Below, one piece after another: positions 42,196 through 51,898 of a stretch of DNA of 64,000 nt; position 1 is the stretch's first letter; every line of letters starts with the position of its first letter. The DNA lies in the NCBI GenBank assembly GCA_900169235.1, contig FWCC01000043.1, positions 310,001 to 374,000 of the forward strand, read 5' to 3'. Source of the stretch: Zarea fungicola (taxonomy: Eukaryota > Ascomycota > Sordariomycetes > Hypocreales > Cordycipitaceae). The notes beneath the pieces were generated by a model. That model was not told where the DNA came from. It searched no databases and saw only the letters and a program-made list of their open reading frames with translations. The translations under genes were made by a program, and so were the position numbers.

Positions 42196-45100
42196 GCCTT
42201 TCCAGTAAATACGGGATTAGTTAAAAATGCTTGTACATATTGTTTCTTTCACTTTCCAAATACATATTGCACCTACTCCTGAGTAGAATTTTGACTTACA
42301 CTCAGACTTGCACTTAATCTAATGTAGCAAACACACCCTGGTGACAATGCATAATCCAAGGAATATTGTTAAATTAGGTGTTAAATTAAGCTTCCAGCGG
42401 CCTCTAAGATCAACACATGAACTTCGACAAAGTCCACGGATGCAATGCATGAGAATGTCAAATTGCCACCCTGTGGGGTTGCAATCTCCAGGGCTCCCGT
42501 CAGGCTGCCTCCTCGGGTACTACCATTGCCCGAGGACATATGGGTGATGATTAAGCTTGTACATGAGGTTAATACTATTGTATTTTCAACTGCCGAACTA
42601 TAACCATGCAACGTTGCGCAACGACTGACGGTGAGAATGACGGGGCGGAAGAACACATCAGCTTGGATATGCGGTCAGCAATATATGTATAAGGTTGCTA
42701 ATACACTAATCTGATGCGTATGTGAAGGAAATCCAGTGAGCTCGTTGAGGCGCATGCACATGCTGGTAATGCATCGAGATACAGGACTGTGTGACAAGGC
42801 TGGCCGTGTCATCGGTTTATAGAATCTCGTGTCTTCTGAAGGAGCAAACCGGTACTCATCCAAGTTTTAAAACGCGTAGTCTGTAACTTGGCAAGTTACA
42901 AACGTAAAAATTGTCTTCTTCATCGACGTGGAGCAAGAAATAATCTTGGTGTCCTGGGCAAGGTTATACAGGAACTGTCCGGCTGTATTTTCATCCTGAC
43001 ATCTCAATACGGATTTCTTGGAGGATGGACTGTGCGGTGCGAGCGTACTGCCGCCAGCTGCTGTATGTATGATGACTGTTGTACACGGCGGCATTTTACG
43101 GTTGGGAACAGCTAGACGTCAAGAGCCTGATTTTGAATGTAGACGGGCGCCATGGCCACATTTACGTAGGCATTAATATAGAGAGCCAGCTGAAGTTCCA
43201 ATACAGATGCAACCACTTTTCCATGTACCGATTTGGAAACTGGACAGCGGGAGATGTGTGTACATTCCCGCTGTTATTGGCGCATGTACGTGAAAGATGG
43301 GACGAAGACGGCGCGAAAACTAAAAGCAGATGGTAATGAGGCACCTAACTTGGTAGGTTGTATGACGCTAGATTGACAGGGGCAAGAATAGAGTTAAAAG
43401 ATGCCCTAAGACAAAATCACGGAAGTACGATTTCCGCCTGCACGATGGCTGAATGAGCTGTCAACTGTGCTAGACCTGTCCACAGTTTTTCTCTCGTCCG
43501 CTCGCAAGTGAAAGAGTTAACTGCGCAAAACCGATGTAAGATGGATTTGGGATGAATTGCGCTGACCTATGTACAGAATGCAGCCGCCGAGACTGTCCGC
43601 TTTTGCTCAGCCACCTGCCGACTCCTCTCTTGGATGAGCTCTGACGACATTCGTCACGAGCGGTGAAAGCTATGCTATTGACTCAGTACATACGTCTCTG
43701 AAACCTATGGTCCAGAAATCAGGTCCATGATACTTGAAAATCCCTGAACGCTTTTGTTTACTGATGCCTGAGATCAGACTTTCTCCATCATGAGCAGAAT
43801 CTCCGCTTGACGAGGGCTAGGTCTTGGCGAGCAATCCACCGTGATGTAACAGGAGCGGGCACTGCGCCTCAAACCGCCCTTTGGGGCCCCTTTTAAGTGC
43901 CGGCATATGAATCAGGATTAATTAACCTGCTCCATGTTTTTACCAGCCAGTTCCAAGTTTGCCAACTGTTTTCGCATTGTAACCTGGCAGTCTCCGCTTT
44001 AAACCAGGCAAAGCACATTTCGGAGCGTCTACTTTACACGAGGTGACCCTGTCGACTGGGGTACACCGTCGCATATTAATAGACATGTATTGTGTGGTGA
44101 TAGATTTTGTAGCAAAAGCGGCTGATAATAATACATGGCAACTTGAAAGTGCGTATACGAGGAGCACAATGCTGGCTCTGGCCGGCTAACATCTGGCAGG
44201 CTGGCATTCCAATCTGCTGATGCCCAGCGCTTGGTGAGCAATTCGTACAGTCGACCGAAACTGAAAGACTGGCCTCGGCCGCAGCCTCAGCCTGACTACT
44301 GTCAATGCTGCGATGTGACAGCAACATATTTGTTGGGCGCTAAAATCCTTTAAACGAGAAACCCTGCAGTGTCCACAAAATCTGCTGGCCCTTGGCGTCA
44401 GAATTAGAAAGCTCAATATTCAGGACGGTATTCTTTTGATGCTACGAGGAAGTCCTATGAAGAGAGCTGCTCGTTCTCTGTATGATTCGTCTGCTCTGGA
44501 ATGCATTTCGGTTGTCGGTAGCGGGCCGTGTTAACGAGTGCAGACGATCCATCCACCCCACCAGGCTTGTCTAAATTTGGGCGCAGATGTCAGATTTCGA
44601 AGCCCTGGTTCAAGTTAATCAGTGCTGAGGCAGCAGTGAGGCTTCATTGGGTGAAGTGGCTGAAGCTGCTGCGCAGCGCTAGAGGGCAAGAGGGTTTATT
44701 ATTGGTAGTGGCCATGCGATACGTCGCCCGAAAAGCGTGGTACATTGCCATCTCTCAGTATATCAAGGAATAGCCGCTCGTTCGCTCTTAAGGCCCAACC
44801 TGACAATGCCACTGCTCACTGCAAATTAGTGCTGATCAAAGCCTGGTGATGTCGACGCGACTGTGGTCAACCGCAACAACTTGTCAAAAAACGTAGAATT
44901 GGCAATCAGCTTTCGTGATCATTTAGGATATGCTATGCTGAATTAGAAGTCACTCGCGCCCCGTGGATTTCTGGATGGATACTTTGTGCAATGCCATCGC
45001 GATATTGATCACTAATAATCGAATATGGGCAACGCCGTAGTAGCGCCAGAACCCTGCCGCCCTAGGAAGTCGCAGATCTTAATTTATTAGTTGACTGTCG

Positions 45101-45434
45101 TGACTGTCTGCAGAGGGCAATGCGAAAAGTTAGTCTCTTCCCAGCCCTCTTCTCTAAAACAAGTGGCCTGACCCAGGAAATTGACGCTGACCAACGGAGA
45201 ACCGGGCTTGCGCCTAAAATAGATGTGTGGCAACGACGCCATCCTAGAAGCTTAGTTCCATTTCAGGGACAGGAAAGGTACAAGGCTATGTAAAATCAGG
45301 CTGCGTAGATCTTTGGTCAGCATAACAAACCAAGTTATAAAGAGGCACTCCACCCACCACCGCCCGTTTCAAGATGTCGCCCCTTGCAAGATCATCTACA
45401 CAATTCAAGTTCACACAACAGGATCGCTAAGAAA
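42196..45434. other. gene-poor interval of 3.2 kb
   Basis: No supported gene. Short frames at 42381-42863 (-), 42888-43336 (+) and 44029-44416 (-) lack consistent splice structure or domains. The last 150 bp hold the con-13-like promoter. Confidence 0.5.
45336..45342 (+). promoter_or_regulatory. TATA-like box of con-13-like gene
   Basis: TATAAAG ~95 bp upstream of the ATG at 45435. Confidence 0.45.
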
Positions 45435-46337
45435 ATGCATTCTTCTACCGTCTTTTCGTTTGCCACGGCAGCTTTGCTTGCTGTAGCTTCAGCCAGACTC
45501 AGCAAGCCCGTCATCAAGCCTCCGTTCCCCGATGGCGGCCTCGGCAGCCTAGGCCCGGACCTGATGACCTCGCTCAACATCTCCTCCTACAACAGCGAGG
45601 ACTGGGCAGATGATCTGCTTCCCCAGGATTGTAAGACCTTGGCCAAGAACGCCAACTTCTCGCCCAACGATGTGAGCGCCTTCAACCTGCGCTTCGACGA
45701 CTGCCCTTCGCAGCCCTGGGTCTTCTGCCGCCACAAGGACTCCCCGCTCACCCAGCAGGCCATGGGCGATATCTTTGCGCGCATGCCCGTCCGCATGCGC
45801 CAGTTCATCCGCCACATCATTGCCCTGCCCGGCCAGCGCTCTGCCGGCAGCAGCGGCGACAACATTCAGATGAACGGCGACTGCGAAATCACCGTCTTCA
45901 TCCATGAGACGGGCCACTCGCTCGACTCGCACGCCTTTGACCCCAGGCTCGGCGTCCCCTTCTCCAACGGCAAGGCCTGGACCGACGCCTACAACAAGGA
46001 CACGGCCGTCACAGACGACTACGCCCAGACCTCGCAGCAGGAGAACTTTGCTCAGGAGACCGTCGTCTCTGTCTACGACAAGAACGTCCAGGGCGGCATC
46101 GGCAAGATCCAGCCCAACTACAAGGCCATCCAGAACGCCTACACCACGCTCGAGAATTCCATTGGCGATATCATCATCCCCGGTGGCGTCTGCACTCACC
46201 GCCTGACAAACAGCCCCGCGGTTTCCAAGGGCGACTCGGCTAGAACCGAGCTGCTGGCCAGGGCGGAGCCCATTGGCGAGGGCCTCACCGAGATTCGGGC
46301 TATTCCCATGGGTGACATTCACCTTGGCAGCTACTGA
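45435..46337 (+). CDS. conidiation-specific con-13-like secreted protein with HExxH-like motif
   Basis: Single exon, 300 residues from the ATG at 45435; the frame extends upstream but lacks a good start. Signal peptide MHSSTVFSFATAALLAVASA. It resembles Neurospora con-13 and related secreted fungal proteins: WVFCRHKDSP, then FIHETGHSLDSHAFD, where H157-E158-x-x-H161 and the downstream Asp/His resemble a metzincin-like zinc site, and ENFAQETVVSVYD further on, a second conserved acidic block. Members are expressed during conidiation; protease activity has not to my knowledge been shown for con-13. Strong GC-rich coding bias produces long shadow frames on the other strand. Confidence 0.8.
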   Translation: MHSSTVFSFATAALLAVASARLSKPVIKPPFPDGGLGSLGPDLMTSLNISSYNSEDWADDLLPQDCKTLAKNANFSPNDVSAFNLRFDDCPSQPWVFCRHKDSPLTQQAMGDIFARMPVRMRQFIRHIIALPGQRSAGSSGDNIQMNGDCEITVFIHETGHSLDSHAFDPRLGVPFSNGKAWTDAYNKDTAVTDDYAQTSQQENFAQETVVSVYDKNVQGGIGKIQPNYKAIQNAYTTLENSIGDIIIPGGVCTHRLTNSPAVSKGDSARTELLARAEPIGEGLTEIRAIPMGDIHLGSY

Positions 46338-47169
46338 GCTGCAGCAACATTAAGCGATGAAAAATTAAGTTGGAAATAGTGTACATTGTGCTGTAGATTA
46401 TATAATGATGAAGAATCTAATGAATATGACAATTATTTCAGTTCATTTCTCCTGGCCAGATGAATCAAACAGCGCGCCATGTGCGGCTGACTGAAAAGAA
46501 ATACGTCACGCGAAGCAATGATCAGTGAGACATGTCTTTACGAATACCATTCTATTCCAGAAGTATCTTACTCCGCGTGTGACAGTGCTGAGTGACTTGG
46601 CTAGGAGTACAGTACGACTGACGTGTGCCACATGGGAGAGGTTGACAGGTCTTGTCCAGGCTAAGGACTCAAAGAATGGATATGCAGCCGTACCAATATT
46701 GGGCTTGACAATATATTTTGGGAATTCTCTTTCCTTTTTACTGATCTAGCAAAGATGTGATACTCCTTGTATTTATGTATTGCCCATATCCCAATAAAAT
46801 TGTTCGTGATGGGATGCAATATCTACGCTGTACAATGTGTAAACTCCCCGACCCAATGTGCTGTGAATGGCGGACTCTGGCCATAGTCACAGTTGATTCA
46901 CTTTATAAGTGACTGGATTTCAAAAGACCTGAACGTGATCAACTCAACTTGGGTGGCCTGGTTGTGGTATTCTCTGTAATCGGAACAGTGAATCCCAGTG
47001 GCACGATGTCGTTGGTATTTTGGGGTCGGCCTGGTATAAAATAGGTAGAAGAGCCTCTGCATTTGTCTACGGTGGGAGAAACATCCAAAAATATCAAATC
47101 ACGCTCAAAAAATAACAAGCCAAATACACTGTCGATCAAGCAGCTGGAACCAAAGATTGACACATCATC
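46338..47169. other. intergenic
   Basis: About 830 bp, no supported gene. A minus-strand frame at 46939-47163 starts at a non-ATG codon and has no features. Confidence 0.55.
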
Positions 47170-47859
47170 ATGTGGATTTCGATGACTTTAAGGCAGTACC
47201 GTGACGGGGAGCTTGTTGTCGACACCACGGAAAAACCCATGCGCAAACTCTGGGACACCGAGCGGTTCCGAAACAATTTTGCAGCCATGTCTTTTTTCAA
47301 GTACCATCCAAAGATACCTGTACCAAACTGCAGACTCTATGAACAGGCCGGCATCCTCTTTCTCGACATCGAGCTCAAGCCGGAATATATCCGGCTTGAG
47401 CAGCTTCCGCCAGACACTCAACTTCTGGCTATGGAACTCGTTCAAGCAGAGCTAAAGAAAGACGTAATCCCCGCGCTTCAGCAGCACCGCCGCAGCTTCA
47501 TCGGTAGCGTGGACGAAACAATGCCAGTCTTTCCGCCCCAGCGCGTGTATCAGCGAGACAGCCGGTCGTGGGACCGAGTCACGTCAGATGAGGAGTCCTT
47601 TGTGTTTTGCCACAATGACCTGTCGCCAGCAAACCTATGGATACACTCTAACACATACAAGCTCGTGGCCATTACGGGGTGGGAGTTTGCAGGGTATTTC
47701 CCGCCACACTTTGAGCTTCCGTTGTGGACGAAGCTGGACCAGGACGCCAGACTGGATATGGGCGACAAGGTTCTGGCCCGAGATTTGGAACTTTTTGGAC
47801 TGAAACCAGAAGATTTAAACGATTGTATTCCACTCCCACATCCTGAACAACCCAGCTAG
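47170..47859 (+). CDS. APH-like protein, probable pseudokinase
   Basis: Intronless, 229 residues, near the usual length of this compact fungal APH-like subfamily. Recognisable blocks are LRQYRDGEL, ERFRNNFAAMSFFKYHPKIP-VP (alpha-C region), LFLDIELKPEYI, the catalytic loop VFCHNDLSPANLWI (H148-N-D150) and the metal motif. In the metal motif, the expected I-I-D-W-E-(F/Y)-A-G reads ITGWEFAG: the metal-binding Asp is Gly170. The alpha-C R-N-E-F of relatives reads RNNF. HND and the following Asn are kept. Loss of the Asp suggests it cannot phosphorylate normally. It converges on the kinase-like gene at 47942, with 82 bp between stops. Confidence 0.78.
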   Translation: MWISMTLRQYRDGELVVDTTEKPMRKLWDTERFRNNFAAMSFFKYHPKIPVPNCRLYEQAGILFLDIELKPEYIRLEQLPPDTQLLAMELVQAELKKDVIPALQQHRRSFIGSVDETMPVFPPQRVYQRDSRSWDRVTSDEESFVFCHNDLSPANLWIHSNTYKLVAITGWEFAGYFPPHFELPLWTKLDQDARLDMGDKVLARDLELFGLKPEDLNDCIPLPHPEQPS

Positions 47860-47941
47860 CCGGGCTTAACATAATACGTTTCTAGATTGGCCATAGCAAA
47901 GACCCAATGAAAAGCATGTAAATAAAATTAAAATGACACGA

Positions 47942-48817
47942 TCAGATACCCTGTCCATAGGCCGCACTCGCTGGGATCACTTCGTGCATTGGCCTTCCAT
48001 CGCTATCATTGTGGTTAAACATGTACTCCATGTGTCTTAGCTCCAGCTGTGAGTCCACATCGTTGTATTCGTGTGCATGCTCCAGGTCAATGATGCGAGC
48101 GTTTTCGCTATCCGCCTCGTCCAAAAGAAAGTTGTAACGGCACGGGTCGCGATGGAGGAGACCGGCGTTGTGCAGGCGGACGAGAAGCTCTTGGCAGTGG
48201 GGGAGGTCCTGGGCGGTCGCGTGTCGACCAATAAACTTTTCCATCAAGAACCCAATAACGCGACCATTCTCCGTGATGTGGCCGAGGAACTTGGGGATCA
48301 GCGGCTTCATAGCCGGGTTGGCATCCTGGTACCTGGTCACGCAGCCATTGGCCCATGACTCGACCTCGAACTCGTCCATGCGCTTCCCAAACAGCGAGAC
48401 TTTCATGATGGCGGGACGGCCGAGCCACGACGTCTCGTAGACGTCCTCCGTCAGGCGCACCTTGAAGGGCAGCAGGAGGATGTTGATCAACTGTGGGTGC
48501 CACACGTTGGCAATGGCGCGGAGGGGTGTTTCACGGACAGACACGTGCACCTCGTTGCCCTGAATGACGGACGGCTCAATGTCCATCTGTTTCCAGTTGG
48601 GATAGCGAGGAAGCTCAGGAAGGCTGGGGATGAGACGGCTGGGCATGCGAAGGGTGTCCATGTCAAAGACGCCGAAACGGACAGTCACATATCGCACGAT
48701 GCCTTGAGTGACCATGCGATATCTGGCTTCTTCATGGTCTTGATCGATTTGGACGTTGAGAACCCTGATTGCAGTTTTAGGGACAGGGTCCCCAATGTTG
48801 TAATGATAGATGAACAT
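47942..48817 (-). CDS. fungal lipopolysaccharide-kinase-like (Kdo/WaaP-type) protein
   Basis: Single exon, 291 residues, ATG at 48817. The N-terminal ~120 residues are the variable domain seen in many fungal proteins misleadingly labelled 'alpha-galactosidase A precursor'. The kinase-like part follows: VYETSWLGRPAIMKVSLF with the ATP-site Lys, an alpha-C region DEFEVESWANGCVTRYQ, hinge VIGFLMEKFIGRHA, the catalytic loop GLLHRDPCRYNFLLDE (HRD-x4-N) and the metal motif ARIIDLEHAHEY. All key residues are present, so it may be an active kinase. The substrate is unknown. Tail-to-tail with the probable pseudokinase. Confidence 0.8.
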   Translation of the reverse strand: MFIYHYNIGDPVPKTAIRVLNVQIDQDHEEARYRMVTQGIVRYVTVRFGVFDMDTLRMPSRLIPSLPELPRYPNWKQMDIEPSVIQGNEVHVSVRETPLRAIANVWHPQLINILLLPFKVRLTEDVYETSWLGRPAIMKVSLFGKRMDEFEVESWANGCVTRYQDANPAMKPLIPKFLGHITENGRVIGFLMEKFIGRHATAQDLPHCQELLVRLHNAGLLHRDPCRYNFLLDEADSENARIIDLEHAHEYNDVDSQLELRHMEYMFNHNDSDGRPMHEVIPASAAYGQGI

Positions 48818-50962
48818 GATGGGGGCAAAAGTGACAAGACAAAAACGATCGAAGTACAGGTTTGCCGAATTGAGGTTGGAACAGCGACTAACAGATGCCG
48901 GCGATGCTTTGCATCTTATGTCTCTATACCCTCATTGTTTGAAAAGAAAATCTTTTCATTTGGTTTGTTGCTTTAGTCCAATGCAACAGACCGGTGAGGC
49001 ATGGTTCGCAAATGGCAGACCAAACAAGCCACCCAGGGCCAGACCCTTGCAGTATACTTGGTCCGCCCGCCTTACGCCGTGGCGACCGGTGAGACTTGTA
49101 GAATGACTCGCCTTCGTACATCTCCGATGGGCAAACACGAGCGGAGAAGAGCATATGCGGGAGAGTATATGTGTTTGGTGCCCAATCTCATCTTGTCTGT
49201 CCGTTCCGCCTACTTGGGCGACGAAGCATGTTGCGGCGGTGTGTCAAGAAATCCAGCCAGCCTGCACCACTACTTGATCAGGCGCCCGACACCTCTGCAT
49301 GTAGAGTGAAAGGAAAGCGCAAAAGCTGGTGTCATGTTGCACGACATGGCAGTAGCTGGCAGCATTGGTCCTTTAGCCGTTTTCCCTCCATCAAAGAGCA
49401 AGCTGAGATGTGAGTGGTTATTTAGACTCAGAATTCAAGCGGCTACCTGCATAAAAAGTCTAAAAACAATGCCTAATGGACAGATAGGTGTTGGGGTCGG
49501 TATGCGGCTCCCAATCAAACGTCACAATTTCGTCTTGTTTGCGCGCGACCCGCTTGCTATTTACATTATCTTTCCAACAGCATTTGAGTTTGACAAACAG
49601 ACGGGAGCTAGATTTGGACTCTTTTTAAATTGGCTGACCGTAAAATAACATCATGTTGGGCTGAAATGGCCGGTTGCCTAAGCCTTTCTGTATGCAACCA
49701 ATGCCTTGCACACATTTGTGGTGATGGTGCATACCAAATAAGCTGCCTTTGGTTGCCGTGAGAAGCAAGTCAAAAGATGGGCTAGTGGATCCGAAAGAAC
49801 AGCCCACACTGTTTGTGTTTTAATTTGGAGCGCAAAAAGCGGCATGTTTGACTACAACCACGCCGCTGAGATGACGGCACATGTTGAGCACTTGTTTGTA
49901 TACCGGGACTGCATGGAAGCATCTGGATGGTGAGAGACACCTTGATTCCTCTGCCAATTATGTGTCTAATGGCTATGTGTATCTCATATCGAGTCTAGCT
50001 CTCAAGAGGGATACCAAAAAAAAACCAATCAACTTCTGTCTATGTTGTGAAACAGCAGTCGTTTCCGCTCTCTTCCATAGAAACTGGCCTAGCTGCATGA
50101 TGGCCGAAATACTGCTCAGTGAAATAGGGTTTCTTTGGCGTTAGAGTGTCATGAAGATACTCCGCCATAACGCTTCTTCTCTGGACCATATCCGAGAAAG
50201 CGAGGCAGATGGTCTTTCCACCATGAGTAACCTGGGCAGCTATCATGGAACCAGTGGACACACCCACATCAAAGCAGTTGTTTACCATGACCACAACATT
50301 AGATTAATTTTTGACGCAATGTCGTAGATAAGTATCCCATTGCAGTGCCGCATGACCAGTGTTTGAAGACAACTCTCTAGTGCTGCCACACGGTCAGGTA
50401 GGAATGTGACCCAAGTCGAGATATCATGTCCGCCATGTAGCTCTTTAGTTTCAGTTGACTGACAGGTTGAGGCACCATGTCGCAAGAGGACGCCTGAGAG
50501 CTCAACCCCAGCCTAAGAAAACAATGATCCCTCCAAATTCCATGGTATGGATCGATTCACATGCTTCAACGACAGGAATGGCCTTTCCCATTCAATTCAT
50601 CCATCATGTGCCGTTTTCACCCACTTGGGCATCATTCTCGAGTCTGCCAGACATTGTGCTCAGAACAAAATGACGCTCGCCGGAGAGTCTTCCATCTCAC
50701 TTCCTTTTCTTTGCATCTACACATAGCTAACCAGCATTGGGAGAGCGGTATTGCATCAAACCTGGATTTCTTATTGTCATACAAACTTGACATTTAGCGT
50801 CCTTACAAACATGTCTATAATTTTCGTGCCTACAGTTTCCCAATTCTTTCCAGGGAGTCAGCCATATGAAACTAAATACGTAGTCCAAGCCACGGACAAA
50901 TGCTGGAAATAAAAAAATAAAGAGGGAACGTCGTGATATGCGCAGCATACCCTCCCTCCCGT
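48818..50962. other. intergenic, 2.1 kb, no firm gene
   Basis: Mostly short frames. Two minus-strand frames at 50282-50485 and 50040-50294 abut with a frame change and together read like degraded coding sequence, but with no recognisable family. Confidence 0.5.
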
Positions 50963-51898
50963 CTAGAAAATGCTATTCACAATGTTGCTACCAATACTCG
51001 CGCCCGCACCGAAAATGGCCGCATTACCAAGCTTCTTGCCAAACTTCTTTCCATACTCGCCGGCCTTGCTGCCACCATCACCACCCTGATCGCCACCTTG
51101 CTGCTGCTGACCGCCACCCTCTGCCACCGCCATCGGCGGCACGCTCGAGTTGTACGGGTTCTGCTGCGCCGGCGGCCCAGTTGGGTATCCATACTGGGGC
51201 TGCGGCGGACCGTACGGCGCGGCGGCCTTGTTCATGTCCGGCTCGACAATGACATAGGTGCGGGGGAAAATGCCCTCCATGCCGGTGCGCTGGTTTTGGC
51301 CCATCCACCAGTCCTGGTTCATGTACTCGTAGATGTTGATGCGGTCGTCCTTTTCAAAGGACAAGTCGCGCGAGTCGGAGCCGGCGTAGCGGTACAGGGC
51401 GCGCGCGTTGCCAATGACGGGCTTGCTAGGGGGGGGACCTCCACGAGGGGGAACACCCGGGGCGGGTGTGTCGTTGTACGAGGGCGGGGTCGGCGATGGT
51501 GTGTTGATGTGCATGTTTTGGAAGCCTTGCGTGGGAGGGCCATTGTCGCGGGCGGCCGGAGGAGGTGAAGCAGCAGCGGCAGCGGCGGGTGCGGGTGATG
51601 GGTTGGCGCCGTTAGTGTTTGCTGTTGTGCGTAGAGGGCCGGAGAGGGACGACTCCGGGGGTAGGGATGCGGTGATGGTATCAAATACACTTTCGTCAAT
51701 GACACCTTTTTCGAGGAGGTTCTCGAGCTCCTACCGGTATCGGACACAACCTCGTGTTAGTAGATTCATTCGAAAAAGCACAGATCACGGAGGGCCGTCG
51801 AGTTGAGGCGGCTTCTGTATTGGGCATCATACATTTTTGATATTTCGGAGCGACCGATTGGTCTCCATGATGGTCTGGCGGTCGGCGGACACCATCAT
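50963..51898 (-). CDS. SH3-domain protein of the Lsb1/Pin3 (Las17-binding) type
   Basis: Two exons on the minus strand, 51898-51833 and 51730-50963, giving 277 residues. Yeast Lsb1 and Lsb2/Pin3 bind Las17 (WASP) and restrain Arp2/3-driven actin assembly. The N-terminal helix is diagnostic: ETNRSLRNIK joined by splicing to NELENLLEKGVIDESVFDTI-ASLP. A Pro/Ala-rich linker follows, then an SH3 domain at ~131-187 (ARALYRYAGSDSRDLSFEKD, QDWWMGQN, EGIFPRTYV). The C-terminus is Pro/Gln/Gly-rich (GGGQQQQGGDQGG), prion-like in composition, ending in the conserved KKFGKKLGNAAIFGAGA segment. It is cytosolic/cortical. Two ATGs in tandem (51898, 51895) make the exact start ambiguous. Confidence 0.88.

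Noticed and set aside
42381..42863. Possible two-exon minus-strand gene
   Set aside because: Frames could be joined but no strong splice sites or domain; composition not clearly coding.
43760..43800. CCTGAGATCAGACTT, reminiscent of a TPP riboswitch element
   Set aside because: The second conserved TPP helix is absent and there is no thiamine gene nearby.
45549..46322. 257-codon minus-strand frame
   Set aside because: Shadow of the con-13-like gene.
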